Shown: positions 48,753 to 58,162 of the stretch, one piece after another
Position numbering within the stretch: the first letter of the stretch is position 1
Layout: each line of letters opens with the position of its first letter
Assembly: GCF_003355005.1 (NCBI RefSeq)
Contig: NZ_CP029985.1
Coordinates: 124,001 to 188,000, forward strand
DNA: 64,000 nucleotides
Reading direction: 5' to 3'
From: Sphingomonas sp. FARSPH
GTDB lineage: Bacteria; Pseudomonadota; Alphaproteobacteria; Sphingomonadales; Sphingomonadaceae
Translations under genes and position numbers: made by a program
The notes under the pieces: model-generated
Seen by the model: only the letters and a program-made list of their open reading frames with translations
What the model was told of the DNA's origin: nothing
Database searches by the model: none

Positions 48753-50639
48753 TTAGCCGAACAGACGCTGGCAACTCCGCTCGAGCATCATCAGCTGCCA
48801 CAAGGTGCGGCCGTGATCGCCGCGGCCCGCGCCGTGATCGGCGGCGAGCCGCGCAATCGTCGCCATGTCGAACCAGCCGGTGTCCGCCAGGAAGCGCGAC
48901 GTGCCCAGCGCCTCCGCCGCGGGGCGCAGGTCGCCGCGGAACCACGCGCCGATCGGCGTGACGAACCCCATCTTGGGGCGATAGAGGATGTCGCGCGGCA
49001 GGTACGGCTCCAGCGCGCGTTTCATCAGCCACTTGCCCTCGCCGCCGTGCAGCCGCATCCGCGCCGGCAGCGTCGCGGCGAATTCGACGAGGCGATGGTC
49101 GAGCAACGGCTCGCGTGCCTCCAGCCCCACCGCCATGCTGGTGCGATCGACCTTGGTCAGGATGTCGCCGGGCAGCCAGATCTTGATGTCGGCATATTGC
49201 GCGCGGTCGATCGGATCGCGTGCGGGCGCGTCGCGCATCGCCGCGACATAGCGGTCCTCGGCGCGATGGCCACCCAGCGCGCGGCGCGCCGCCGCGCTGA
49301 ACAGCCGCGCGCGCCATGCGGGCGTCGTCACCCCGACGCTGCGGGCATAGGCCTCGTCGCCATCCATCGCGAGCGCGAGCAAGGTCGTCTTCGCGCGCAG
49401 CGACCGGGGCGCCCAGTCCGCTTTCGGATAGGCGTGGCCGAGCGCACCGAACGCGCGCCGCCGCCAAGCGGGCGGCATCAGCCCGCGCACCCGCTCCTCC
49501 GCCGCCTGGAAGCGATAGCGGCGATATCCGGCCAGCGCCTCGTCCGCGCCGTCGCCCGACAGCGCCACCGTCACCCGCTCGCGCGCCAGCGCCGATACCT
49601 GGTAGGTGGCGAGCGCGCTGCCGTCGGCGAAGGGTTCGTCGAAATGCCGCACCAACGTGTCGATCAGCGCGAAATCGTCGCTCCTAACGACCTGCGCGTG
49701 GTGATCGGTGGCGAAACGGCGCGCCACGGCTTCCGCATGCGCGCGCTCGTCGTGGCCCGCTTCCTCGAAGCCGATCGTGCAGGTGCGCACCGCCTGCGGG
49801 CTCGCCTCTGCCATCAACGCGACGACCGCGCTGCTGTCCACGCCGCCGGACAGGAACGCGCCGAGCGGCACGTCAGCGACCATGCGGCTGCGCACCGCCT
49901 CGCGCATCCGGTCGATCAGTTCGGCCTGCAATGTACGCGCCGACCCGCCCGCACGGTCGCCGAAGCTGATGTCCCACCATTGGCTGGGACGCGGCACCGG
50001 ATGGCCGCGGCGCAGCACCAGCACGTGCCCCGCGGGCAGCTTGCGCACGCCCGCGACGATGCAGGCATCGTCGGGGACGTAGCCATAGGCGAGGTAATCC
50101 TCGACCGCGGTCAGGTCCGGCACGCGGCGCAGCATCGGATGCGCGATCAGGCCCTTCAGTTCGGACGCGAAGGCCACGCTGCCGTCCGCCAGCTCGACAT
50201 AATGGAGCGGTTTCACCCCGAACCGGTCGCGCGCCAGCACCAGCACGCCCGCGTCGGCATCGTGAAGCGCGAAGGCGAACATCCCCTGCAACCGGTCGAG
50301 CAGCCCGACCCCCCAGGCGCGCCAGCCATGCAGCAGCACCTCCGTGTCGCCGACGGTGCGGAACCGCGCGCCACGTCCGGCCAGCTCGGTGCGCAGCGCG
50401 GCGAAATTGTAGATTTCGCCATTGTACGTGACGCTCAGGCCGCCGTCGTGCATCGGCTGCGGCGATCCTTCAAGATCGATGATCGACAGCCGTCGGTGGC
50501 CGAGGCCGACGCCCGGCGCGGTCCACACGCCGTCGCCGTCGGGCCCGCGATGCGCCTGGACGTCGATCATCGCGCGGACGCGGGCGGGATCGACGGGCTT
50601 GGGGGTGCCGGGGTGGAAAATCCCCGCGATGCCGCACAT
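48753..50639 (-). CDS. asparagine synthase-like amidotransferase of the XrtA locus
   Basis: 628 residues. N-terminal glutaminase domain (MCGIAGIFHPGT, catalytic Cys2; VQAHRGPDGDG; YNGEIYN), then the ATP-pyrophosphatase domain with LSGGVDSSAVVALM and SGDGADEALAGYRRY. It belongs to the group found in exosortase A loci (amidotransferase 1), thought to amidate or aminate the exopolysaccharide or its precursor rather than make free asparagine. Two bases separate it from xrtA. Last gene of the locus. Confidence 0.92.
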   Translation of the reverse strand: MCGIAGIFHPGTPKPVDPARVRAMIDVQAHRGPDGDGVWTAPGVGLGHRRLSIIDLEGSPQPMHDGGLSVTYNGEIYNFAALRTELAGRGARFRTVGDTEVLLHGWRAWGVGLLDRLQGMFAFALHDADAGVLVLARDRFGVKPLHYVELADGSVAFASELKGLIAHPMLRRVPDLTAVEDYLAYGYVPDDACIVAGVRKLPAGHVLVLRRGHPVPRPSQWWDISFGDRAGGSARTLQAELIDRMREAVRSRMVADVPLGAFLSGGVDSSAVVALMAEASPQAVRTCTIGFEEAGHDERAHAEAVARRFATDHHAQVVRSDDFALIDTLVRHFDEPFADGSALATYQVSALARERVTVALSGDGADEALAGYRRYRFQAAEERVRGLMPPAWRRRAFGALGHAYPKADWAPRSLRAKTTLLALAMDGDEAYARSVGVTTPAWRARLFSAAARRALGGHRAEDRYVAAMRDAPARDPIDRAQYADIKIWLPGDILTKVDRTSMAVGLEAREPLLDHRLVEFAATLPARMRLHGGEGKWLMKRALEPYLPRDILYRPKMGFVTPIGAWFRGDLRPAAEALGTSRFLADTGWFDMATIARLAADHGAGRGDHGRTLWQLMMLERSCQRLFG

Positions 50640-50641
50640 CC

Positions 50642-52165
50642 TCAGCGCCCCGCGGCGCGGTCGGCGAGCACGCGGGTCGGGCCCAGCGCGGCGGCGAGCG
50701 CGGCCAGATCGGCACGCGCATCGCGATGCGCCACGATCGGCACGGACAGATGGATCGCCACCGCACGCTGCGGGCCGCCGAACAGCTTCGCCTTCATCGT
50801 CTCGATCTTCACCCGCCGCTCGTCCGCCGTCACCGTGTCGCCGACCACGTACCACGTCGCGACCAGCCGCTCCACCGCATGGCCATGCGGACCCGGCGCG
50901 GTGATCCGCATGACCGCGCCGCCGGCGATCGGCGCCTCGTCGTCGACGCGCAGCCAGCGATCCTCCTCGCGCAGCACGCCCGTCCCGAACGCGCCCAGCT
51001 TGTGCCCCTCTCCCTGCGTCGCGAAGACCGCGATCCACAGATCGACCGGCAGATCGTTCCGGGCGTAGCGCGCCGCCGCCATCCGGTCCGCACCGGGGTA
51101 GAAGGGATGCCAGTCGCCCGTGGGTACGCCGGTCCGCTGCCATCCCGCCGGCCGGGGCAACATCGGCGCAGCCAGCGGCGGCCCACCGCGCGCGGCGCCC
51201 GCCGCCCATACCGGCCACAGCCCCGCCAGCGCGAGCGTCAGCACCGTCGCCAGCGGCAGGCCGATCGCACCGCCATGGGGCGGGCGCAATGTCGCCGGAT
51301 CGAAGGCCGGCGCATCGGGCGCCCGGTCGAACCAGCGCCAGCCGATCGCCAGCACCGCCGCCATCACGATGCCGAAGAACATCCAGCCATAGACGATATG
51401 GTCGAACCCCGTCGCCGCCTCGACGCTGGTCAGGTCCGCGGCATAGATGGTGCCGAACGCGCGCAGGCCGTTGGCGAGGATCGGCACGACCACGCTCACC
51501 ACCAGGAACGCCGCGCGCCGCCGCCACGACAGGAAGCAGGTGTTGGCGACGAGCACGCCGAACGCGACCATCGCGATGACGAACTTTGCGCCCGAACACG
51601 CCTCCGCCACCTCGAACCAGTACCGGCCGGCATGGATCAGCACGCCGTTCGATACCGCCGGCACACCGACCAGATGCAGCAGCGGCATGACGATGCCGAC
51701 GGTCAGTTGCTGGAGCGGCGGCTCCAGCTCCTCGCCGAACGGCACGAGGAAAAAGGCGTAGCAGAGCGGCAACAGCAGCCCGCGCGCGACCTGTGCGCCG
51801 AGCAGCGTGACGACTGCGCCCTGCAGCATGACGACGAGGCCGAACTGGCGCGCGAAGCTGACGCCGCCTGCCTCGCCCATCAGCCAGCCGATCCCGCCCA
51901 GCGCGACGAGCAGCAGCCCCGGCCACCATGCCCGCGGCGTCAGCCGGGACAAGGGTTCGCGCCGCTGCCACACCAGCCAGCCGATGACCGGGCCGATGAA
52001 CAGGCAGTGGCCGAACGTCGTGCTCGTCCACCAGATCGTCACCAATCGCGCAACGTCGCGGTGGAAGATGGCGAGGATCGCCAGCGCCGCGATGGCGAGC
52101 GCGACCAGATGCCGCCGCCACGCGGTCGCGGCGGGCGCCGCCGACAACGCGATCGCACCGCTCAC
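50642..52165 (-). CDS. xrtA: exosortase A with fused EpsI domain
   Basis: 507 residues. The N-terminal part has about eight membrane helices and the exosortase catalytic triad: Cys in EACSGAKFVIAM, Arg in LANGLRAFGTIY and His in FDHIVYGW. The C-terminal 200 residues (from about LPVWAAGAA) are an EpsI/DUF3485 domain with a W-rich core (GTGVLREEDRWLRV). Exosortase cuts PEP-CTERM proteins and anchors or releases them. It starts with GTG in a GTGA overlap with the upstream stop. No PEP-CTERM substrate gene is seen in the window. Confidence 0.93.
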   Translation of the reverse strand: MSGAIALSAAPAATAWRRHLVALAIAALAILAIFHRDVARLVTIWWTSTTFGHCLFIGPVIGWLVWQRREPLSRLTPRAWWPGLLLVALGGIGWLMGEAGGVSFARQFGLVVMLQGAVVTLLGAQVARGLLLPLCYAFFLVPFGEELEPPLQQLTVGIVMPLLHLVGVPAVSNGVLIHAGRYWFEVAEACSGAKFVIAMVAFGVLVANTCFLSWRRRAAFLVVSVVVPILANGLRAFGTIYAADLTSVEAATGFDHIVYGWMFFGIVMAAVLAIGWRWFDRAPDAPAFDPATLRPPHGGAIGLPLATVLTLALAGLWPVWAAGAARGGPPLAAPMLPRPAGWQRTGVPTGDWHPFYPGADRMAAARYARNDLPVDLWIAVFATQGEGHKLGAFGTGVLREEDRWLRVDDEAPIAGGAVMRITAPGPHGHAVERLVATWYVVGDTVTADERRVKIETMKAKLFGGPQRAVAIHLSVPIVAHRDARADLAALAAALGPTRVLADRAAGR

Positions 52166-53349
52166 GCCGCGACCCGTCGGCGCGTCAGGCCGAGCAGGCC
52201 GTCGAGCGGCGCGAGCCGCGCGGGCCAGGCGTAGCGCGCCATCACCTGCATCCGCGCGAGCCGCCCCTGCGCCGCCGCCTCTGCGGGCGCGTCGAGCAGG
52301 GCGGCGACCTCTGCCGCGAATCCTTGCGCATCGGCGCCGACGCGGATCGTCCCGACATGGTCGATCCCCTCGGCTGCGGCGGGCGAGGCGACGACGGGCC
52401 GCGCCATCGCCATCGCCTCCAGCACCTTGTTCTGAATGCCGCGCGCGAGCTGCAGCGGCGCGACGCACACCGCCGCCGCGGCGAGCCACGGCCGCACGTC
52501 GTCGACCGCGCCCGTCACCTGCACATGATCCCCGGCCAGCGCGCGCACCGCCGCGGTCGGCGCACGGCCGACGATGGCGAAGGTCGCGGCGGGATGCGTC
52601 GCGCGGATCAGCGGCAGGACGTCGTGCGCAAACCAGCACACCGCCTCGACATTGGGGCGATAATCCATCTGTCCGGTGAACAGCAGCAACGGCGCGTCGG
52701 CGTCGACCGGCGTGACGCGCGCGGGATCGTAATGCGCGGCGTCGATGCCGTTTTCGATCGCGACGATCCGCCCCGTCGCGCCGCCACTGCGGAACAGCGC
52801 CGCCTCCGCGTTGCTGACGAAGACGCTGGCGTCAACGCGCGCCGCGACGTCGCGCTCGAACGCGCCGAGCAGCCGCGCCTCGCGCCGCATCATCCAGCGC
52901 ATCGGCGCCGCGCCCTGCTTGGCGAACCCGGCGAACTTGGCCGAATCGACGTCGACGAAATCCATCACGACGCGCTTGTCGCCGGCGGGCAGATATTGCG
53001 CCATCTGCCCCGAAAAGCCGTAGATCGCATCGATGGGCTGGACGCCGAGAAGGTCGCGCACCGCGCGCCGCATCGCCGCCGCATCGAACGCGGCGAGCGA
53101 AACGGGACGCCCGGTCGCCAGCGCCTCGATCGCGGCGCGCGCCTGCGACTTGCGGCGCGGTACGATCGTCGCGCTGGCGAGCTCGGCGGCAAGGTCGGAG
53201 GGGACGACGCGGTCGGCATCGTCTTCGGCAAAGGCGATCAGGTGGACGCGCGCCTGGCCGGCGAGGTGGCGCAGGATATGATAGCCGCGGATCTTGTCGC
53301 CGCGGTCGGGCGGATAGGGTGCGCGATGCGCGAGGAACAGGATGTCCAT
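52162..53349 (-). CDS. glycosyltransferase of the XrtA locus (GT4 type)
   Basis: 395 residues with the GT-B fold. DILFLAHRAPYPPDRGDKIR at the N-terminus is the hallmark of the exosortase-associated family (TIGR03087); the donor-binding end has RGIQNKVLEAMAMARPVVA. Expected to add a sugar to the exopolysaccharide repeat. Its ATG shares a base with the FemAB stop (TGATG). Confidence 0.9.
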   Translation of the reverse strand: MDILFLAHRAPYPPDRGDKIRGYHILRHLAGQARVHLIAFAEDDADRVVPSDLAAELASATIVPRRKSQARAAIEALATGRPVSLAAFDAAAMRRAVRDLLGVQPIDAIYGFSGQMAQYLPAGDKRVVMDFVDVDSAKFAGFAKQGAAPMRWMMRREARLLGAFERDVAARVDASVFVSNAEAALFRSGGATGRIVAIENGIDAAHYDPARVTPVDADAPLLLFTGQMDYRPNVEAVCWFAHDVLPLIRATHPAATFAIVGRAPTAAVRALAGDHVQVTGAVDDVRPWLAAAAVCVAPLQLARGIQNKVLEAMAMARPVVASPAAAEGIDHVGTIRVGADAQGFAAEVAALLDAPAEAAAQGRLARMQVMARYAWPARLAPLDGLLGLTRRRVAA

Positions 53350-54383
53350 CACCCCAGCCCGCGCGCGATCCACGGCCCCAGCAGATTGGCGACCGGCAAC
53401 GGCAGCCGCTGCCACGTGCGCACCATCAGCGCATATTTGGGATTGAGCGGATTGACCGCGCGCGCCGCGCCGGCGTGCCGCGTCGCATAGGTGCGCGGCT
53501 CGGGCACGAAGCCCCAGTTCTTCTTGAACGCCGCCGCCCCCGTCCCCGTCTTCGACCGGCCGAAGTCGAACCGGGCGCAGCCGCGCGCGCGCGCATGGCC
53601 CATCAGCGCGAAATACATCCGGTCGTTGGCGCGCAAGGTCCGCGCCGCCGCGGTGCCGCCGCCCCAATAGGGATAGACGGTGCCGCCGAAATACAGGCTG
53701 AGCACGCTCGCCTCCGCCCGGCCCGCATGGCGCACGGTCAGCACGTCGCTGTCCAGCTCGTCCGCGACCGCGCGGAACAGCTTCGCCGGAAACACCGGCG
53801 TGCCCAGGTTACGCACCGATTCGGCATAGACGCGATAATGTTCGCCCAGCATCGCCGCATCGCGGCCGGTGGCGACGGTCAGATCGCGATCAAGGCTCTT
53901 GCGCAACTCCGCGCGCTGTTTGCGCGGCACGGCGAGCAGTTCGGCCTCGTCGTCCGCCGCGAGCGGCCGGGCGAAGCCCAGATAGCTCGTCGTATCGATC
54001 GTCCACCCCTCCGGCGCCGCGCCGCCGCGCAGCTCGACCGACGGGCAGCCGATCCGCGTCGCCATGTTCCAGGCCGCCGCCGCCAGCGCCACGCCGCCCT
54101 CGCCCAGCACGCCGCCGTCGACCGCGAACCCGGCCGACACCAGCGCCTTGCCGAACACGGGCGAGCGCATCTCGCTGAGCGGCAGCAGCCCGGCGAGGCC
54201 GCCATCGGCCCGCTCCACGATGAGATAGCGCGCGCGCTGCCCCGTTCCGCGTGCGACCGCGCGGCTCCAGCCGGTCAGGTGGAACGGCGTCGCGCCCTCC
54301 GTCTCGCGCACTAGGCCATCGATCCGGTTCGCATCGCGCCGATCGGCCAGGTCCGCCTCGCGGACGACGAAGCCCGTCGTCAC
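53349..54383 (-). CDS. FemAB-like GNAT-fold protein of the XrtA locus
   Basis: 344 residues. The family motifs are FDFGRSKTGTGAAAFKKNWG near residues 280-300 and TVYPYWGGGT before it. Related FemAB enzymes transfer amino acids from aminoacyl-tRNA; here the target may be a glycan or cell-wall component. It starts with GTG at 54383 in a GTGA overlap with the deacetylase stop. Confidence 0.9.
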   Translation of the reverse strand: MTTGFVVREADLADRRDANRIDGLVRETEGATPFHLTGWSRAVARGTGQRARYLIVERADGGLAGLLPLSEMRSPVFGKALVSAGFAVDGGVLGEGGVALAAAAWNMATRIGCPSVELRGGAAPEGWTIDTTSYLGFARPLAADDEAELLAVPRKQRAELRKSLDRDLTVATGRDAAMLGEHYRVYAESVRNLGTPVFPAKLFRAVADELDSDVLTVRHAGRAEASVLSLYFGGTVYPYWGGGTAAARTLRANDRMYFALMGHARARGCARFDFGRSKTGTGAAAFKKNWGFVPEPRTYATRHAGAARAVNPLNPKYALMVRTWQRLPLPVANLLGPWIARGLG

Positions 54384-55237
54384 GCGGGCATCGCCGCGGC
54401 GGTGCGCCGCACGACTGCATCGACCCGGCCCCATTGGTGGCGGGCGATCAGGCCCGACAGTTTGCCCGCCATCGCCCCCAGCCGGGAATAATGCCGCACC
54501 CGCGAGCGCAGCGGCGCGTTGGCGACACGCGGCTGGCCGGGATCGACCTCCCACGGGTGGAAATAGAAGACCGCCGCCTGCCGCTCGGCATTGACCTGGC
54601 GCACCGCGAAATCGGTGAGCGCGGCGGGCAGCATGCGGAAGAAGCCACCCCCCGTCGCCAGATGCCGGCCGCCGACCTTCGCCACCGTCACCGGCAGTTC
54701 GATGAGCGCGCTGCCCGCAACAGGGCGGAAGGCATAACGCGGCGCCTCGCGCCAGCCATAATGGTCGTGGCGGACGGGCGCGACGCTGGACGAATAGGCA
54801 TAGCCCGCCGCCGCGAGTTCCTGGTGCGCCCAGGGCGTGCGCGCATCGATCGAAAAGCTTGGCGCGCGATAGCCGGTGATCGCCTGCCCGCCCGCATCCT
54901 CCAGCGCCGCCTTGGCGCGGGCCAGATCGGCGCGGAACGTCGCCGCGTCCATCGTGAAGACACGCTGGTGGTCCCAGCCGTGGCTCGCGATCTCATGCCC
55001 CGCCTCGGCGATACGCCGGATCAGGCGCGGGTGACGCGCGGCGACCCAGCCGAGCGTGAAGAAGGTCGCGCGCACGTCGGCCGCGGCGAACAGGTCGAGC
55101 ACCGCGCCGGTGTTCGCCTCCACCCGGCTCGCGATCGAATCCCAGTCGCCCTTGTCGATGACGCGTTCGAACGCCCCGACCTGGAACCACTCCTCGACGT
55201 CGACCGAGAGGCCATTGAGGATCGGATCAGGCCGCAT
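54380..55237 (-). CDS. polysaccharide deacetylase of the XrtA locus
   Basis: 285 residues of the NodB fold. LSVDVEEWFQVGAFE holds the catalytic Asp-Asp-like motif, EIASHGWDHQRVF the His-x3-His metal site, and GYRAPSFSID the conserved Arg. Predicted to remove acetyl groups from the exopolysaccharide. The start ATG at 55237 lies 11 bp inside the ATPase gene upstream. Confidence 0.92.
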   Translation of the reverse strand: MRPDPILNGLSVDVEEWFQVGAFERVIDKGDWDSIASRVEANTGAVLDLFAAADVRATFFTLGWVAARHPRLIRRIAEAGHEIASHGWDHQRVFTMDAATFRADLARAKAALEDAGGQAITGYRAPSFSIDARTPWAHQELAAAGYAYSSSVAPVRHDHYGWREAPRYAFRPVAGSALIELPVTVAKVGGRHLATGGGFFRMLPAALTDFAVRQVNAERQAAVFYFHPWEVDPGQPRVANAPLRSRVRHYSRLGAMAGKLSGLIARHQWGRVDAVVRRTAAAMPA

Positions 55238-56549
55238 CGTCCCACGCCGTCGGACTGCGGATGGGCATGGCGGCGGCCTCGTCGGCGGGGCCGTCAGCGG
55301 CGGTCGCGGCGGCATGGACGGCCGCGGCGGACGGCGCCTCGCGATCCGCCTCCACCCAGTCGACCAGCAACGTCAGCACGCGGCGCAGAGCGCGCTCCTG
55401 TTCCTCGATCCGCGCCTCCAGCGTCGCAACGCGGCGCTCGAGTGACGCATCGGCAACAGACGCCACCACTTCGGGTTCGGCGTCCGTGTCGTCATGCACC
55501 TCCGCGACCGTTTCCGGCGCGGGGGGTTCCGGCGCGGGCGCGTGGTCGGCTTCCGCCTTTCCATCGTCCAGCGGCGCGTCGTCCTGGACCGGCGTGAAAT
55601 CGAGCCAGCGCGCCGTACGCGGCACGAAGCGGCGGACGCGTTCATCCTCGACGGGCGCAGCCGGCACGGCCTCGACGGCGGCCGGCTCAGGCACAACCTC
55701 GGCAAGGGGCGCGGTTGCAGCCGGCAGATCGGCGTTGAGATCGCGCAGCACGCTGCGCACCAGCCGCGCATCGATCAGCGCGCGATCCTCGATCGACGCC
55801 TGCAACATCACGCGCCCGGTCAGCAGGTTGAGCCGCCGCGGCACGCCGCCCGACCCGCGATACAGCGCGTCGAACGCATCGTCGCTGAAATCGGGCTGCC
55901 CCTGCCACCCGACCAGCGACAGGCGGTGTGCGATGTAATCGGCGACTTCGTGCGGCTCCATCGGGTCGAGGTGGTGGATGGCGATGACGCGCTGGCGCAG
56001 TTGCTCCAGCCGCGAGGATCCCTGCAGGCGGTCGCGGAACTCAGGCTGGCCGAGCAGCAGAATCTGCAGCAGCGCATGCCCGCCCGCCTGGAAGTTGGAG
56101 AGCATGCGCAGCTCCTCGACCGCATCGATCGGCAGCGCCTGCACCTCGTCGACGATCAGCAGCGTCCGCCGCCCCGTCCGCGCGACGGCGTGCAGCCCGC
56201 GTTCGATCGCGGTCAGCAATTGCGCCTTGGTCAGCCCGGCGGGGTCGACGCCCAACCCGGTCGCGACGATGCGCAGCAGGTCGCTGGCCTCGATCGCGGT
56301 CGACACGATCGTGATGACGTTGAGCGCCGCACGATCGAGTTGCTGCGTCAGGTGCCCGACCAGCGTCGTCTTGCCCGCCCCGACGTCGCCGGTGATGACG
56401 ATGAACCCCTCGCCCTGCGCCAGGCCATAGCCCAGATACGCCATCGCCTTGCGATGCGTCGCGGTCTCGTACCAGAAACGCGCATCCGGCGTCAGCTGGA
56501 AGGGCCTTCCCGTCAGCCCGAAATGGTCCTCGTACATGCCCGATCCCAT
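55227..56549 (-). CDS. AAA ATPase of the XrtA locus (ExeA-like)
   Basis: 440 residues. MYEDHFGLTGRPFQLTPDA at the N-terminus, P-loop GDVGAGKTTLVGHLT, Walker B TLLIVDEVQALP, then GGVPRRLNLL. The last 150 residues are an acidic, Ala/Pro-rich linker and a coiled coil (LERRVATLEARIEEQERALR). Exosortase-associated family TIGR03015; it may energise export. The start at 56549 is four codons before the family Met and overlaps the upstream stop (TGATG). Confidence 0.9.
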   Translation of the reverse strand: MGSGMYEDHFGLTGRPFQLTPDARFWYETATHRKAMAYLGYGLAQGEGFIVITGDVGAGKTTLVGHLTQQLDRAALNVITIVSTAIEASDLLRIVATGLGVDPAGLTKAQLLTAIERGLHAVARTGRRTLLIVDEVQALPIDAVEELRMLSNFQAGGHALLQILLLGQPEFRDRLQGSSRLEQLRQRVIAIHHLDPMEPHEVADYIAHRLSLVGWQGQPDFSDDAFDALYRGSGGVPRRLNLLTGRVMLQASIEDRALIDARLVRSVLRDLNADLPAATAPLAEVVPEPAAVEAVPAAPVEDERVRRFVPRTARWLDFTPVQDDAPLDDGKAEADHAPAPEPPAPETVAEVHDDTDAEPEVVASVADASLERRVATLEARIEEQERALRRVLTLLVDWVEADREAPSAAAVHAAATAADGPADEAAAMPIRSPTAWDDAA

Positions 56550-58162
56550 CAGAAGGAGTAGCGCGCGGCGAGCTGTGCCTGCGCCGACCATTGCGTGTCC
56601 ACCGCCGGCAGATCGAAGGCGTAAAGGCCCGCCGACGCGCTGGTGGTGATGCGGCCGAAACGGCGGCCGTAACTCGTCGTCGCGCCGTACGACCATACAC
56701 CCGCGCTGCGCGCGATGCCCGGCTCGTAATAATTGACGAACACGGTCGCGTCGATGTTCGACACCGCGGTCAGCGTGCGGTTGAAGAACAGCTGGCCGTA
56801 GAAGCTCTGGTCCTCAATGCCATACAGGCTCACGCCCTGGACAGTGTCGGGGTTGTAGAGCTTGCGGTTCGCATAGCCGACGCCGCCGCCGTAGGTGTTG
56901 CGGCCGCGCGTCGCGGTGAAGACCGCATCGGCGCCGCGCGCGCGATAGCTCGCGGTCGTGATCGACTGGAACACGTCGTTCAGGCATCCGCCCGGCGTCG
57001 ACCCCTGCGTCGAGAAGACGCAGCCGTTATATTGCTGCGTGAAGGCATCGCGCGCGGAGATGAAGCTGGTCGGCAGATTGTTGAGCCCGGTGCGCAGTTG
57101 CTGGCCGAAGGTCGTGACGCTGTCGTACACGTCCGCGGCGAACGCGGTATTGTCCGACGTGCGATAGGTGACGAGCCCGGTGTAGCTGATGCTGCCATAG
57201 CGCCGGCCGACATGCGCCTCCGCCGAGGTGCGGCGGTTGGGCCGCCACACGACGCCTGCGTCGTAATAGACGCCGTCGGTGCGATAGGTGATGCGCCGCG
57301 GCGATGCCGCATCGGTAACGTAGCGGCCGTTGCCGTCCACCGCCGGCGCGCCGGGCGAGGTGAAGACGGGCGAGCGCTGGCTCGTCTCGATCTTTTCGTA
57401 TCCGACGCCCGCGGTCAGCGCGACATAGGGCGACACGGGCGCGAGCACGTCGCCGCGCACGCGCCAGGAATCGAACCGGCCATCCAGCTGTCCCGCATCC
57501 TCGCGGCTCCATCCACCCGACAGCGTCGCGCCGATCGGGGCGAGGTCGCCCGGCTTCACGCCGACGCTGACGCCGGCGACCTGCCCGAAGCTGCTGTCGT
57601 AATAATCCAGCCGCGGCGATCCCGCCGGCAGCCCGGCGAACGAGGGCACGTCGACCTTGGTATAGCCCGCCAGATAGCTCGCCGCGATACCGACCGGCCC
57701 GGCCTGGCGCGCATAGCTGGGGCCGCCATAGACCGCATAGATCTGGCTGACGTTCGCATCGCCCAGCGTCAGGATGCCGGGCGCCGCGCCGCGGATGTCG
57801 CTGCGCGTGCGCGTCGCGATGCCGCCCGCCTCCAGCGTCAGCCCCTGCGCCAGATGCGCGGACACGCGCGCCAGGCCGTAATGGATGTCGTCGTCGCCGA
57901 CGTTCTTGTCCCACGAAAAGCGACGTTCGTAGCGATAGGACAATTGCCCCTGCACGCGGCGCGTCGAGGACGACACGTCGATCCCCGCGGCAAGGCTGGA
58001 ATAGGTCAGCACGTCGTCGTTGCTGAGATCGGCGAGCAGCACCTGCCCGACCTCGATATAGGGGGTCACCGCAACCCGGCCGCGATCCTGAGCCTGCGCC
58101 TGCGCGCCTGTCGCGACCAGCATCGCGCCGACACCGATGCCACCCAGCAGCGCGCGGATCAC
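56549..58162 (-). CDS. outer-membrane beta-barrel protein of the XrtA locus
   Basis: 537 residues: signal peptide (GGIGVGAMLVATGAQAQAQD), then many amphipathic beta strands, ending in aromatic ARYSF, typical for an outer-membrane barrel. Member of the exosortase-associated family TIGR03016. Likely the export pore or a sensor of polymer passage. It starts with GTG in a GTGA overlap with the kinase stop. Confidence 0.9.
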   Translation of the reverse strand: MIRALLGGIGVGAMLVATGAQAQAQDRGRVAVTPYIEVGQVLLADLSNDDVLTYSSLAAGIDVSSSTRRVQGQLSYRYERRFSWDKNVGDDDIHYGLARVSAHLAQGLTLEAGGIATRTRSDIRGAAPGILTLGDANVSQIYAVYGGPSYARQAGPVGIAASYLAGYTKVDVPSFAGLPAGSPRLDYYDSSFGQVAGVSVGVKPGDLAPIGATLSGGWSREDAGQLDGRFDSWRVRGDVLAPVSPYVALTAGVGYEKIETSQRSPVFTSPGAPAVDGNGRYVTDAASPRRITYRTDGVYYDAGVVWRPNRRTSAEAHVGRRYGSISYTGLVTYRTSDNTAFAADVYDSVTTFGQQLRTGLNNLPTSFISARDAFTQQYNGCVFSTQGSTPGGCLNDVFQSITTASYRARGADAVFTATRGRNTYGGGVGYANRKLYNPDTVQGVSLYGIEDQSFYGQLFFNRTLTAVSNIDATVFVNYYEPGIARSAGVWSYGATTSYGRRFGRITTSASAGLYAFDLPAVDTQWSAQAQLAARYSF